A stretch of DNA of 64,000 nucleotides from Paraburkholderia elongata (GCF_013177735.1 NZ_WOEZ01000092.1:1-64000); one strand, 5' to 3'; shown: positions 1-9,222, counted from the stretch's first letter. Made by a program: numbers and translations. The notes: generated by a model not told the origin, from the sequence alone.

Positions 1-1
1 G

Positions 2-1042
2 GCCCTTCCCAGAGCGCAGTTTTATGTGCAGACCGCCATTACGCCGGAGCTTTCGCTGGCGGCGCAATATTTCTTCGAGTTCGAGCACAACCTGCTGCCG
101 GAAGGCGGAACCTATCTCGGCCTGTCGGACTTCCTGTTCTACGGACCTTCACAGTTGCTGGGAGCCGTTCCTCATGGCGACGACTTCAGGCCGAAGAACG
201 TCGACAACAACTTTGGCGTTCGAGCGACCTGGAGCCCGTCGTTTCTCGCGGGCGGCAATCTCGGCTTTTACTATCGTCGACTCGATGAGGCGCAGCCGTG
301 GGTGCTGTTCGGTCAGAATCCGGCAACGGGGGCGTCCAACTACCATCTTGCGTACAACCAGGGCACGCAGTTGTTCGGCGTCAGTGCGGAAGCGGGTATT
401 GGCATTTTGAGTACCGGGTTCGAGGTTTCGTATCGTCACAACACGGCATTGAATTCGGTTGCAGGTCCTCAACCTGCCGACCTGTCCGGTAGCTCGGGAG
501 CTCGCGGGGATACGATTAACCTGATCGGCAATGCGATGATGCCGTTGAGCAAGACGCCGTTTTACGAAGGGGGCTTCGCCTTGGCGGAAGTCGCCTTTAC
601 CCAAAGGGTTGGCTCGATCAAGAATGCGGCGCTCTATAACGGAACGAGCAACCTGGCGGCGTGCCCGACGGGAAGCAAATGGGACGGCTGTTCGACGAAC
701 AGTTCGGTCGTCGCGGCGATGCAGTTCGACCCGCAATGGTTGCAAGTATTTCCCGGAGTCGACCTCGATATGCCGGTGTTCGTGATGTACGGGCTTTACG
801 GCAACACGCCGTCCCTGTCCACCGCCATCGGGAATCAGGGCGCGCTCATCTATACGGTCGGGTTGCACGCAGCGGTCTACAACAAATACAACATTACGTT
901 GCAATACAACGGGTACCACAGCCATACGAGCGGATCGACCAGTTTTGCGCCCGGTGGCCCTGCCTTTTACGCCGGCGGGAACGGAGCGTTCATGTGGAAT
1001 GACAAGCCGTGGATTTCCCTCACGCTGCAGACCACGTTCTAG
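2..1042 (+). CDS. DUF1302 family outer-membrane protein (C-terminal part)
   Basis: The reading frame is open from the window edge, so the true start lies upstream; what is visible is the last 346 or so residues of a family that is usually about 550-650 aa. The sequence has alternating short amphipathic strands rich in Tyr, Gly and Asn and ends in Phe (LTLQTTF), as outer-membrane beta-barrels do. DUF1302 proteins usually occur with DUF1329, Ycf48-like and MMPL proteins, all present 5-14 kb downstream, and are thought to be part of an envelope system for hydrophobic substrates; the exact role is not established. The DUF1302 assignment rests on remembered family character and context. Confidence 0.75.
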   Translation, partial: ALPRAQFYVQTAITPELSLAAQYFFEFEHNLLPEGGTYLGLSDFLFYGPSQLLGAVPHGDDFRPKNVDNNFGVRATWSPSFLAGGNLGFYYRRLDEAQPWVLFGQNPATGASNYHLAYNQGTQLFGVSAEAGIGILSTGFEVSYRHNTALNSVAGPQPADLSGSSGARGDTINLIGNAMMPLSKTPFYEGGFALAEVAFTQRVGSIKNAALYNGTSNLAACPTGSKWDGCSTNSSVVAAMQFDPQWLQVFPGVDLDMPVFVMYGLYGNTPSLSTAIGNQGALIYTVGLHAAVYNKYNITLQYNGYHSHTSGSTSFAPGGPAFYAGGNGAFMWNDKPWISLTLQTTF

Positions 1043-1224
1043 CTCAGTCACGAGATCGGCGCCAGGGTGCTTGTGTAGTTGCCTTGGCGCGATCGTTGGG
1101 TCCGTTGCGTGGTTGATGGGGTTGCGCCGACGAGCCTGTATCCAAGGCAGGTCGGCGCAACCTCGCGACAAGCGCCGCTCGCCGGAACAGCATGTGCGTA
1201 CTCCGGCGATCGGGCTTCAAAGCG
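1043..1224. other. Convergent intergenic spacer
   Basis: This is the 182-bp gap between the DUF1302 gene and the oppositely oriented acyl-CoA dehydrogenase. The arms GCGCCA (about 1053) and TGGCGC (about 1085) could form a long-loop hairpin, but there is no T-tract. I see no gene here. Confidence 0.4.
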
Positions 1225-2400
1225 TTATTCAAGTCTAGCGTCGGGGTCTGTTGACTGCTGCTGCAGCGTCTCGAGGCGTGCATGTCGCGCCAGATGGAAG
1301 TCGATGCCGCCGAACTCGTTTTCGAGCGCGGTCGCACGCTTGAAGTAGTGACCAAGCGCCAGCTCATCGGTCATGCCCATCGCGCCGTGTAGCTGCACCG
1401 CGTTCTGCCCGACGAACCGGCAGGCCTTCGCGATCGTCACCTTGGCCGCCGACACGGCACGCGCGCGATCCGATGCGGCGTCTGACAGCGACAAGGTCGC
1501 GAGGTACATCGCCGAGATCGCCATCTCCACGTGCAGATACATGTCGACCATGCGATGTTGCAGCGCCTGAAAACTCGCCAGAGGCTGACCGAACTGGCGC
1601 CGCTCCTGCGTGTACGACACCGTGTCCGAATGCATGCGTTTCAGCACGCCGACTGCCTCCGCGCAAATCGCGGCAATTGCCTCGTCGCTGACCAGTTCAA
1701 TGAGCGGTAGAGAAGTGCCGTCGTCACCGAGCAGCGCGTCCGGCGATAGTTCGACATTCTCGAACACGATGTCGGACGCCCGTCTGCCGTCGATGGTCGG
1801 GTAATCGATTGTCGACACGCCGGCGGCATCCTTGTCGACCAAAAAAAGCGAGATGCCGTCATGATCGTCCGGGGCGCCTGACGTCCGCGCGGTTACGAGC
1901 AGCTTCGACGCCCAGGGTGCGGCCATGACAACGGTTTTCCGACCGTCGAGCCGCCAGCCACCGCCTGTCCGGCGGCGCGCACTCGTGGCAACCTTCGATA
2001 GCCGATACCCGGCACCGCCTTCGGACCACGCGCATGCGATGATCGAGTCTCCTGCGGCGATATCGGCCATCACGGCGTTGGCGAGCGTCCCGCCAACGCG
2101 TTTGAGGACGCCCGAGGCCATGATGCAGGTCTCGAGAAACGGCTCGACGAAGATCACCGAACCGAGTTCTTCCATCACGATCATGGTTTCGACGGCGCCG
2201 CCGCCGAAACCGCCCGCCTGCTCGGGCAGCGTGACCGCAAGCAGGCCCAGGTCCCGAGCCAGTGCGTGCCACATGTCACGGCGCCAGCCCGCGTCGGACA
2301 GCGTGGCGTCGCGCCGAGCCTCAAAATCGTAGTGATCGCGCAGGAACGATTGCAAGGTTCCTCGCAGCAAATTCTGCTCTTCCGTAAAATCGAAATTCAC
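1225..2400 (-). CDS. Acyl-CoA dehydrogenase (small-subunit type)
   Basis: Flavoprotein of 391 aa that would introduce an alpha,beta double bond into an acyl-CoA and pass electrons to ETF. It starts at GTG 2400 (MNFDFTEEQ), chosen because GAGGAG lies 6 nt upstream; the ATG codons further upstream read through this Shine-Dalgarno. Visible ACAD features are the N-terminal helical domain, a central beta domain with an FENVEL motif, and a C-terminal part with QERRQFGQPLASFQALQHR and QLHGAMGMTDE. The degenerate substrate-binding N-half resembles the smaller partner of heteromeric ACADs (PimD or FadE28/29 type). It lies 153 bp downstream of a second, larger ACAD on the same strand, so the two probably form one heteromeric enzyme. 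A degenerate copy of the palindromic box sits at 2497-2514. Confidence 0.88.
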   Translation of the reverse strand: MNFDFTEEQNLLRGTLQSFLRDHYDFEARRDATLSDAGWRRDMWHALARDLGLLAVTLPEQAGGFGGGAVETMIVMEELGSVIFVEPFLETCIMASGVLKRVGGTLANAVMADIAAGDSIIACAWSEGGAGYRLSKVATSARRRTGGGWRLDGRKTVVMAAPWASKLLVTARTSGAPDDHDGISLFLVDKDAAGVSTIDYPTIDGRRASDIVFENVELSPDALLGDDGTSLPLIELVSDEAIAAICAEAVGVLKRMHSDTVSYTQERRQFGQPLASFQALQHRMVDMYLHVEMAISAMYLATLSLSDAASDRARAVSAAKVTIAKACRFVGQNAVQLHGAMGMTDELALGHYFKRATALENEFGGIDFHLARHARLETLQQQSTDPDARLE

Positions 2401-2496
2401 GTTTGATCTCCTCATGCTCATTAAGGTACGGACCGACTCGCTTTTCATGAGGACCATTGCGGTCCTCTCGAGTTGTCGTCAGCTCTTTGGAGAAGC

Positions 2497-2514
2497 ATCG
2501 TCGAAATCGATGCA
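2497..2514 (-). promoter_or_regulatory. Box 1 palindrome, degenerate copy
   Basis: Read on the minus strand this is TGCATCGATTTCGACGAT. The spacer and right arm (GATTTCGACGAT) match the box found before other catabolic genes, while the left arm is poor. It would drive the downstream ACAD separately from its partner. The -10-like ACAACT lies 20 nt after it, weaker than at the strong sites. Confidence 0.4.
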
Positions 2515-2553
2515 TCGCCATCCTGGCCCCGGTGCGGAGCCAATAACGTCTTA

Positions 2554-3783
2554 TCAGTGCAGACCCAATGCCGCCTTGGCCAGGATGTTGCGCTGGACTT
2601 CGTTTGAGCCGGCATAGATCGATCCGGCCCGATCGTTGAAATAACGCAGCGGGGCGAGCACGGCCGCTTGTGGTCCGACGTGTGGCCCGGTGGTGTGCCA
2701 CAACTTCACTGGGCCACCGGGGCACGCCGCCTGCGGCTGAAATGCGCGACCGTAATGACCCGCCGCTTCCATCCCGAGCTCGGTCAAGTGCTGGCTCAAC
2801 TCGGTCCCGAGGATCTTCATGACCGATGCGTTGGTCCCGGGCGATCGTCCCGCCGATAGCGCAGACATTGTCCTGAGTTCGTACACTTCGAGCGCCGCGA
2901 TGCGAATGCGCGCAGCGGCGAGCTTGCTGGCGAAATGCGGATCGTCGATCAGTCGATCTGTCGTCTCGCCTGGCACGGTTTCCGCGAACTGGCGCAGGTT
3001 GTCGAGCATGTCGTGCAGCTCCGGCGTGTAGGCGGTACCGCCACGTTCGAATTCGAGCACGAATTTGGCGACGGTCCACCCGGCGCCGATCGTGCCGATA
3101 ACATTGGCCTTCGGTACGCGAACCTGATCGAAGAACACCTGGTTCTGGATGTGCTCGCCCGACGACATCACGATTGGCTGGATACTGATGCCGGGAGTGC
3201 GCATGTCGATCAGCACGAAGGTGATACCGAGCTGCGGTTTTTCCTCTCGTGACGTCCGGACGAGACAGAAGATCCAGTTCGCATCTTGCGCATGTGTTGC
3301 CCAAATCTTGGAGCCGTCGCAGACGAGATCGTCGCCGTCTTCACGCGCACGCATCGTCAGCGACGCGAGATCGGAGCCCGATTGCGGCTCGGAATAACCC
3401 TGACACCAGATATGTTCGCCGCTCAGCATGCGCGGCAGGAAGTACGCCTTCTGAGCAGGGGTTCCGAACTTGATCAATGCCGGCGCACACATCTGGATGC
3501 CCATCGGCGACAGCGGCGGCGCGCCTGCGGCTACCCGTTCCCGGGCGAACAGGTAGCGTTGCGCCGCACTCCAGCCGCAGCCTCCGTACTCGACCGGCCA
3601 GGCCGGCGCCGCCCACCCTTTGGCGGCGAGGATATGCTGCCATTGCATAGCCGCCTGGTGATCGGCGTAGACGCTCGTCATCAGACGGCCGGCCGCGCGC
3701 AGTTCGTCGGTCAAATGGACGGCGAAGAACGCGCGCACTTCGTCGCGAAAAGCCAGATCCGAGTCACTCCATTGCAAATCCAT
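2554..3783 (-). CDS. Acyl-CoA dehydrogenase (large-subunit type)
   Basis: ACAD of 409 aa starting at ATG 3783 (MDLQWSDSDLAFRDEVRAFF), with GGAGG about 7 nt upstream; a longer in-frame start adds 14 residues without a ribosome site. FAD/substrate motifs are visible: GYSEPQSGSDLASL, KIWATHAQDANW, FFDQVRVP and, near the C-terminus, GSIYAGSNEVQRNILAK. The length and the AGSNE ending are typical of FadE-type enzymes that pair with a shorter ACAD, which is the next gene downstream. Likely acts on a CoA thioester of a ring-cleaved or side-chain acid; the specific substrate cannot be read from the sequence. Confidence 0.9.
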   Translation of the reverse strand: MDLQWSDSDLAFRDEVRAFFAVHLTDELRAAGRLMTSVYADHQAAMQWQHILAAKGWAAPAWPVEYGGCGWSAAQRYLFARERVAAGAPPLSPMGIQMCAPALIKFGTPAQKAYFLPRMLSGEHIWCQGYSEPQSGSDLASLTMRAREDGDDLVCDGSKIWATHAQDANWIFCLVRTSREEKPQLGITFVLIDMRTPGISIQPIVMSSGEHIQNQVFFDQVRVPKANVIGTIGAGWTVAKFVLEFERGGTAYTPELHDMLDNLRQFAETVPGETTDRLIDDPHFASKLAAARIRIAALEVYELRTMSALSAGRSPGTNASVMKILGTELSQHLTELGMEAAGHYGRAFQPQAACPGGPVKLWHTTGPHVGPQAAVLAPLRYFNDRAGSIYAGSNEVQRNILAKAALGLH

Positions 3784-4081
3784 CTCTTTGCCTCCGAAAT
3801 CTCTTTGGATAAAAGCGCCATGCATGACTGCGCCATGCTCGAGCTACCGATTGATGTCATTGCTCGACACGCGGAGCGGACCGGGCAAGCCACGCACGAA
3901 CGACCGGGCGATACCGACATCGCGTCGCCCACTTGGAGCCGATGGCAGGTAGGGAGGCGGCCACGGTATCAGGCGAGGCAGATGGTAAGCGTCGGCGAAA
4001 TGGCGGTCATCGTCGGTTGTGACGATTTGCATACTGCGCACGCGAGCCTTGACATGTCGCGTCGCGATTGTGTCCGATCGC
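3784..4081. other. Divergent intergenic region, left part
   Basis: Spacer between the ACAD gene (minus) and pirin (plus). A minus-strand ORF at 3844-4098 is open, but has no ribosome-binding site and no recognisable domain. Apart from the pirin promoter that starts at 4082, nothing convincing is seen. Confidence 0.4.
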
Positions 4082-4137
4082 GGACGGGTGAAATCCACAT
4101 TGGAGCCCTAGTCGCCCGAAGAGGGATTGCATACCAT
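4082..4137 (+). promoter_or_regulatory. Box 2 promoter of the pirin gene
   Basis: GGACGGGTGAAATCC at 4082-4096 matches the azoR copy at 14 of 15 bases. After 11 nt comes CTAGTCG (4108-4114), near a -35 position, and after 35 nt in total TACCAT (4132-4137) as a -10. The same three-part layout precedes azoR and the LuxR-type gene, and a partial form precedes DoxX. Confidence 0.65.
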
Positions 4138-4186
4138 CGATTCCATCCAAATGCGTTTGTCTTTTTCTAAGCCCACGGAACGATCC

Positions 4187-5035
4187 ATGTCCCAGTCCTC
4201 GTCGAATGACCACGCTGTTCGCCTACGCCGCGTCGCCACACGCACCCGCGGTCATCGGCAGGGGCCAGTCACGCGCCTGATGAGCCCATCGGATCTGGGC
4301 CAGACGTTGCGACCGTTCGTCTTTCTCGACCTGATCGATTTGACGGGTACGACACCGCATGGCGTGCATTTGCATCCGCATTCGGGTATCGCGACGCTCA
4401 CCTGGATTCTCGAGGGCAATGTGGGTTTCGAGGATACATTGGGCCGCAGCGGAACGATTCCGCAGGGCGGGGTGGAGTGGATGCAGGCCGGAGGCGGCGC
4501 ATGGCATGGAGGCGATTTTGGCGATGCCGATCGCGTCCGCGGGTTTCAGCTTTGGGTCGCGTTGCCGCCTGACATGGAACTGGGGGGGCCGGAAAGCATT
4601 TATCTGGAGCCCGGCGATATCGAACGTGATGGTCCAGTGACGGTGCTGCTGGGGCGATACGGCAGAGCGAGGAGTCCGCTGCAGACGCCTTCGCCGATCA
4701 ACTATCTGTCGGTCAAGTTGAAGGCCGGGGAGCATTGGCGTTACGAGCCGCCCGAAGGGCATGCCGTCGGTTGGGCCGCTGTCAGCGTCGGAGAACTTTT
4801 GGTGCCGGACAAAGTGCAAGCCGGCGAGCTCGTGGTGTTCGACGAGTCGGAAGGCGCAATCGAGTTCCATGCCGAGACGGATGCCGAATTCGTATTCGGC
4901 TCGGCCGTCAAGCACCCTCACGATCTGGTGCTCGGCTATTACTCCGTCCACACGAGTGCAACTGCCCTGGAGGAAGGGGAGGCGCGCATTCGCGAGATCG
5001 GCATACGGTTGCGTGAGCAGGGGCGGCTTCGCTGA
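4187..5035 (+). CDS. Pirin family protein
   Basis: Cupin-fold protein of 282 aa. The start at ATG 4187 (MSQSSSND) is chosen because the earlier in-frame Met codons lie in the promoter or leader and lack a ribosome site. The pirin N-domain is clear: PFVFLDLID, then the metal-binding HLHPHSGIATLTWILEG, later QGGVEWMQAGGGAWHGG, and a C-terminal pirin domain with VGELLVPDKVQAGELVVFDESEG. Bacterial pirins include quercetinase-like dioxygenases and redox or stress modulators. The gene shares its promoter element with DoxX and azoR, which suggests a role in a response to quinones or electrophiles formed during catabolism rather than in the pathway itself; that is inference. Confidence 0.88.
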   Translation: MSQSSSNDHAVRLRRVATRTRGHRQGPVTRLMSPSDLGQTLRPFVFLDLIDLTGTTPHGVHLHPHSGIATLTWILEGNVGFEDTLGRSGTIPQGGVEWMQAGGGAWHGGDFGDADRVRGFQLWVALPPDMELGGPESIYLEPGDIERDGPVTVLLGRYGRARSPLQTPSPINYLSVKLKAGEHWRYEPPEGHAVGWAAVSVGELLVPDKVQAGELVVFDESEGAIEFHAETDAEFVFGSAVKHPHDLVLGYYSVHTSATALEEGEARIREIGIRLREQGRLR

Positions 5036-5172
5036 GCGCGCTTCACATTCGACAGCCGGGCTGCCGCTAGTGCGCGTGGCTGTCGTCAAAGCGCATCACG
5101 GCATGCCAACGCGACGGTCCGCACGCTGGTACCCGGCTGGCATCCTCGACACACGAAACAGGAGATTCCCCG

Positions 5173-6249
5173 GTGAAAATCACGCGCGTTGAGGTCGTGA
5201 CGACTGTCATCCCGCAGGTCATCGGACGCTATAAGAGCCAGATGCCAGTGGTTGTGGTTCGTGTCCGAACCGATATCGGTATAGACGGCATCGGCCATAC
5301 TTTCACCGTGACCACAGATTTTCAACGTTCGCTGACCGCGATGGTGCGCGAACTTGGCGAGCAGGTCGTCGGAGAAGATCCGCGCCGGATCGAGCATCTA
5401 TTCGAAAAAATGGTTTATCCCGCCAATTTTGTCGGTCCGGGAGGTCTCCTAAACATTGCAGCGACCGCGATCGACATCGCGTTGTGGGATATCGTCGGCA
5501 AGGACTCGGGGCAGCCGCTCTGGCGCTTGCTGGGCGGATTTTCAGACCACGCGAGAACATATCAGAGCAGCATTGCAGTGGGCAGCAGACCGGATGTCCT
5601 TCAGCGCCAGGCCGCCGACTTGGTGGCGCAAGGGCATCGCGCGATCAAGATCAGACCGTACGCAGAGCGCGACGCACGGATCGAGCAGGTCGTCGCCCGT
5701 GTCCGCGCGATTCGCGAAGCGATCGGCTATGACATTGACCTGATGTACGACGTCAACCAGACCTGGACGCCTTCCCGGGCAATCAGAGTGGGTCGCGCGC
5801 TGGAAGAATTCGAGCTCTTCTGGCTCGAAGACCCGACGGCGATGCACGATATCGAGGGCCAGGCGGCTATCGCACAGGCCTTGGATGTCCCAATTTGTTC
5901 GGGGGAGTACCACTACAACCCCGTATCGTTGTTGCCGCTGCTCAAAGCGAGGGCGGTGGACTACCTGATGGTAGACATGTGCCGGATGGGCGGCATCACG
6001 CAATTCCGGAAAGCCGCCGCGTTGGCGGAGTCGTTCGCGGTTCCGGTGGCGAGCCATCTGATGCCGGAGGTCTTCGCGCATTGCATTGCCGCCGTGCCCA
6101 ACGGCCTCATCGCCGAATGGATGGACTGGTCGACCATACTGTTCGACGGACTGCCGATTCTAACCGACGGGGTGCTGCACCTGAGCGAACGTCCCGGCCA
6201 TGGCCTCACGTTGCTCGAAGACGTCGTGCAGAAATACCGGGTGGATTAG
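5173..6249 (+). CDS. Enolase-superfamily (mandelate racemase/muconate lactonizing) enzyme
   Basis: Protein of 358 aa from a GTG start at 5173 with AGGAG about 8 nt upstream. The enolase-superfamily barrel is intact: K159-I-R161 on strand 2, metal ligands D193 (YDVN), E219 (LEDP) and E245 (SGEYHY), and the D268/H295 dyad (VDMC, SHLMPE). The second Lys of the usual KxK pair is Arg, as in some dehydratase-like subgroups, so the His-Asp dyad is probably the main base. Members abstract a proton alpha to a carboxylate (racemisation, dehydration or cycloisomerisation). It stands alone after pirin and could act on a hydroxy-acid or muconate-like intermediate; the reaction is not determinable here. 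Confidence 0.85.
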   Translation: MKITRVEVVTTVIPQVIGRYKSQMPVVVVRVRTDIGIDGIGHTFTVTTDFQRSLTAMVRELGEQVVGEDPRRIEHLFEKMVYPANFVGPGGLLNIAATAIDIALWDIVGKDSGQPLWRLLGGFSDHARTYQSSIAVGSRPDVLQRQAADLVAQGHRAIKIRPYAERDARIEQVVARVRAIREAIGYDIDLMYDVNQTWTPSRAIRVGRALEEFELFWLEDPTAMHDIEGQAAIAQALDVPICSGEYHYNPVSLLPLLKARAVDYLMVDMCRMGGITQFRKAAALAESFAVPVASHLMPEVFAHCIAAVPNGLIAEWMDWSTILFDGLPILTDGVLHLSERPGHGLTLLEDVVQKYRVD

Positions 6250-6354
6250 AGCGTGACCGTGCGAGCGGCCGAACAGGCCGCCGCATCTTGTCGCCGGCGA
6301 ATCCTCCCGCTTTGTTTCCTGTGAACGCGCCCAGTCACGATGCGCGCATGCAAT

Positions 6355-6399
6355 TTCGTCGGTTTCGACGACGTGCGAAATGTCCGCGAAATACAGAAT
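6355..6399 (+). promoter_or_regulatory. Box 1 promoter of DUF1329 copy 1
   Basis: TTCGTCGGTTTCGACGAC at 6355-6372 is an 18-bp palindrome with one mismatch to the consensus. CAGAAT at 6394-6399 follows after 21 nt as a -10-like hexamer, placing the palindrome centre at about -42.5. The first base of the box is also the first base of the duplicated segment. Confidence 0.7.
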
Positions 6400-6538
6400 G
6401 GGTTTGCCCGGTCGTTGAATGGCGGATCGGATCGATCCTGGTTGGCGCCTCGGCACGACGACGAAAGCGTACAGGCACATACCTGTGGCGACGGTGATGT
6501 TGGAACGATACATCGGTGCAATGAATTGGAGGAGACAG

Positions 6539-7897
6539 ATGAAACTTCTGCTGACACTGACAGCGGCAGGCGTGATGGCGCTCGTCGGTACGCAAGTGAA
6601 CGCTGCGCCCAGCGCGGCCGATGCGGCTCGTCTCGGGAAGACGCTCACGCCACTGGGCGCCGAACAGGCGGGCAGCAAGGACGGCGAGATTCCTGAGTGG
6701 ACGGGCGGCCTGTGCCAGGCGCCGGCCGGATACAAGCCGAGCAGTGCCGACGGCGGCGCGCCTTACGTCAACCCGTTCGCCAACGAGAAGCCGCTGTTCT
6801 CGATCTCGGCGGCCAACGTCGACAAGTATGCGGACAGGCTTGATGACGGGCAGAAGGAATTGTTCAGGCGATACCCGAAGACATACCGGATGGAGGTCTA
6901 TCCGACCCATCGTACCGCCTGCTTCCCCGACTGGGTCTACGAGAACACGATCAAGCGCGTGATGTCGCCCAGGCTCGTCGGCGATGGTCCGGGGCTGGAA
7001 GATGCGCATGCGCAGATTCCGTTTCCGATTCCGGCAACGGGGCAGGAGGCGCTTTACAACTTCTTCGCCCGATACTTTCCGGCGTACTACCGCGGCGACT
7101 ATGAGGCGTGGCTGGTCGATTCGGCGGGCGACAAGATGCTCAGCACGCATGGGGTGCTGCAGTATTACATCGACTACTGGGACAACAGCAAAGCCAAGTC
7201 GAACCAGATGTACGCGCTCTCCAACGTCCACGTTGGGCCGCCGTCGCAGGCTGGGGAAATGGACATGCGGATCCAGTGGAAGCGGATGGACGAGCGAGAG
7301 CCGACGGCGTGGTTCTACACGCCGGGCCAGCGCCGGGTGCGGCTCGCACCGGAGTTCACGTACGACACGGTCGTGACGTCGAACAGTGGGATCTTCCTGT
7401 GGGACGAGACCAACGGTTTCGACGGCAAGATGGATCGGTTCGACTTCAAGCTGGTGGGCAAGAAGGAGCTCTACATTCCGTACAACGTCTACAAGTACCT
7501 GAATACGCCGGTCGACCAGTTGCTGCAAAAGAATCACGTCAATCCGGATAACTTGCGCTACGAACTGCACCGCGTCTGGGTCGTCGAAGCGACGCTCAAG
7601 GCGGGGGCGCGTCACGTCGACAGCAAGAAGGTGTTTTACCTGGATGAAGACAGCTGGGACATGGTCGGCTATGAAGGGTTTGATCATGCGGACAAGCTGG
7701 TGCGCGTGCTGTGGTTCCCGGTGTGGCAGGCGTACGACGTGCCGGCGCCGATGAACAACAATCAGCTGATTTACGATTTCGTGAAACAGAACTGGGCATT
7801 GGGTTCGTTCGGCGTGGGCGAAGGGTTCCATAAGCGTGGGCCACTGCCGGCGAACTACTTTACCGCCGATGCACTGGCCACCCGGGGAGTTCAATAG
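6539..7897 (+). CDS. DUF1329 family exported protein, copy 1
   Basis: Protein of 452 aa starting at ATG 6539, with GGAGGAG 7 nt upstream (the open frame extends further up without a ribosome site). A signal peptide is clear: MKLLLTLTAAGVMALVGTQ then VNAAPS, so it is periplasmic or outer-membrane associated. The DUF1329 fold is related to LolB/LolA-like lipid-carrying proteins, fitting a role in moving hydrophobic compounds across the periplasm; partners would be DUF1302, Ycf48-like and MMPL proteins. It is identical in its mature sequence to copy 2 at 9786-11144. Its stop codon is followed by a vestigial start of the Ycf48 gene, which marks this copy as the derived one. Confidence 0.88.
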   Translation: MKLLLTLTAAGVMALVGTQVNAAPSAADAARLGKTLTPLGAEQAGSKDGEIPEWTGGLCQAPAGYKPSSADGGAPYVNPFANEKPLFSISAANVDKYADRLDDGQKELFRRYPKTYRMEVYPTHRTACFPDWVYENTIKRVMSPRLVGDGPGLEDAHAQIPFPIPATGQEALYNFFARYFPAYYRGDYEAWLVDSAGDKMLSTHGVLQYYIDYWDNSKAKSNQMYALSNVHVGPPSQAGEMDMRIQWKRMDEREPTAWFYTPGQRRVRLAPEFTYDTVVTSNSGIFLWDETNGFDGKMDRFDFKLVGKKELYIPYNVYKYLNTPVDQLLQKNHVNPDNLRYELHRVWVVEATLKAGARHVDSKKVFYLDEDSWDMVGYEGFDHADKLVRVLWFPVWQAYDVPAPMNNNQLIYDFVKQNWALGSFGVGEGFHKRGPLPANYFTADALATRGVQ

Positions 7898-7965
7898 TGT
7901 GCCGCGCGACTCGTGACAGACAGGGGTGCCGCAAGCATGACGCGATCAACGCATAAGGAAAACCC

Positions 7966-8388
7966 ATGAGCCATATTTCGACGGTCAAGGAATACTTCCG
8001 GCGTATAGATCGGGAATTTCCAGCCGAGCTGTTTATCGAGGACTTTCAGTTCTTCTTCCCCAAGTTCGGCATCGGCCGAGGTTTCGACGCATTGATGGAA
8101 CTTGCGCGCGGCATAGAGCCGACCAGGCTAAGCAGCCTCCATCATGTCGATGATCTGCTCTATATCGAGCAAGGCAATCTCGTTGCGGCCGAAGGGACAA
8201 CCGAAGGCACCAGCAGCGACAACGTGGAGTGGTGCGGCGGCCAGACGCCCGGCGGTCGCTTCTGCAGCATATTCGAGTTCAACGACGAAGGCTTGATCAA
8301 GCGAATGCATGTGTATCTCGACCCGGATTACACGGGCGCCGACACCGCGCGTTTCCTCTGGCCACAGCGCACGAAAGTCGAATGGTAA
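7966..8388 (+). CDS. SnoaL-like / NTF2-fold protein
   Basis: Small protein of 140 aa, start ATG 7966 with AAGGA 8 nt upstream. The pattern fits the NTF2/SnoaL cone fold: an N-terminal helix (STVKEYFRRID), FIEDFQFFFP, a central HHVDDLLYIEQGNLVAAEGT strand pair and a C-terminal FEFNDEGLIKRMHVYLDPDY. Such proteins are isomerases, hydrolases, dehydratases or accessory subunits in polyketide, steroid and aromatic pathways (ketosteroid isomerase shares the fold). It sits between the duplicated DUF1329 genes and just ahead of an SDR, probably in one transcript from the copy 1 promoter. No catalytic residue can be assigned with confidence. Confidence 0.7.
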   Translation: MSHISTVKEYFRRIDREFPAELFIEDFQFFFPKFGIGRGFDALMELARGIEPTRLSSLHHVDDLLYIEQGNLVAAEGTTEGTSSDNVEWCGGQTPGGRFCSIFEFNDEGLIKRMHVYLDPDYTGADTARFLWPQRTKVEW

Positions 8389-8493
8389 AGACAGGATGGG
8401 GATCGTGGCGCGGCTGCCAACCGGTCCCGTTCCGTCGAAGGCTCCGATTGCCGATCGGGTTTGCCTGTATCACCTCAACCAAGGAGGCGTGAT

Positions 8494-9222
8494 ATGAGAA
8501 ACATGCAAGGCAAAGTTGTGATCGTCACGGGGGCTGCCAGCGGGCAGGGCGCCGCCGAGGCGAAGCTGTTCGCCGAGCACGGAGCGAAAGTCGTCGTCAC
8601 CGATATAGATGAACGGGGCGAAGACATAGCGGCGAGCTTTGGCAGTTCCGGACACTTTGTTCGCCACGACGTTGGCGACGAAGGCGGTTGGGCCGAGGTG
8701 ATGCGCCAAACGCTCGACCGCTTCGAGCGGATCGACGTCCTGGTGAACAATGCCGGCGTCTTTAAACCTGCCACTCTGATGGAAACCGACGTGACGCTGT
8801 GGCAGCTCCACTATCGCGTCAACCAGCTCGGCGTGTTCCTGGGCATGCGTGCGGCGTCTGAGGTCATGGTCAAGACGGGAGGCGGGGCGATCATCAATGT
8901 TTGTTCCAACGCTGCCTTGAACAACGTCCCGGGCATGTTTGCCTATGCAAGCACCAAGTGGGCGGTCCGCGGCATGACGAAGCTTGCGGCGTCGGAATTC
9001 GCGACGCTCGGCATACGCGTGAACTCGATTTATCCGGGAATCATCGACACGCCAATGCTTGGGCAAAATTCTGCTGAGCAGCTGACACACTACAAGAGCA
9101 TGATTCCGATGCAGCGACTCGGGACGCCGGACGAAGTCGCGCGGCTGGTGCTGTTCCTGGCTTCGGACGACGCTTCCTACATTACCGGCGGTGAAGTGAC
9201 CATTGACGGCGGCATCGGCTGA
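8494..9222 (+). CDS. SDR family oxidoreductase
   Basis: Classical short-chain dehydrogenase of 242 aa; start ATG 8494, with AAGGAGG about 7 nt upstream. NAD-binding TGAASGQG (12-19), D37/D39 after the second strand (favouring NAD), NNAG (85-88) and the catalytic S138, Y151, K155 (YASTK) are all in place. It resembles 3-alpha/20-beta-hydroxysteroid dehydrogenase-type SDRs (GQG variant of the cofactor motif), so an alcohol on a cyclic substrate is plausible. Lies 105 bp after the SnoaL-like gene in the interval between the two DUF1329 copies. Confidence 0.88.
   Translation: MRNMQGKVVIVTGAASGQGAAEAKLFAEHGAKVVVTDIDERGEDIAASFGSSGHFVRHDVGDEGGWAEVMRQTLDRFERIDVLVNNAGVFKPATLMETDVTLWQLHYRVNQLGVFLGMRAASEVMVKTGGGAIINVCSNAALNNVPGMFAYASTKWAVRGMTKLAASEFATLGIRVNSIYPGIIDTPMLGQNSAEQLTHYKSMIPMQRLGTPDEVARLVLFLASDDASYITGGEVTIDGGIG

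Larger units (their letters stand above)
6355..7919. repeat. Duplicated segment, copy 1 (1,565 bp)
   Basis: It matches 9602-11166 with an offset of 3,247 bp. I find five mismatches, all in the first 220 bp (near 6380, 6381, 6447, 6473 and 6576); the rest of the DUF1329 gene reads as identical. It includes the box, the gene and the first codons of a Ycf48-like gene that has no continuation here. Confidence 0.95.

Noticed and set aside
149..1171. A 340-codon minus-strand frame opposite the DUF1302 gene
   Set aside because: Arg-rich antisense shadow with no family signature; the plus-strand frame has barrel features.
3844..4098. Possible 84-aa minus-strand gene upstream of pirin
   Set aside because: No ribosome site or domain, and it covers the pirin promoter element.
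6335..7894. Long minus-strand frames opposite both DUF1329 copies
   Set aside because: Antisense shadows duplicated along with the gene; compositionally skewed and without start signals.
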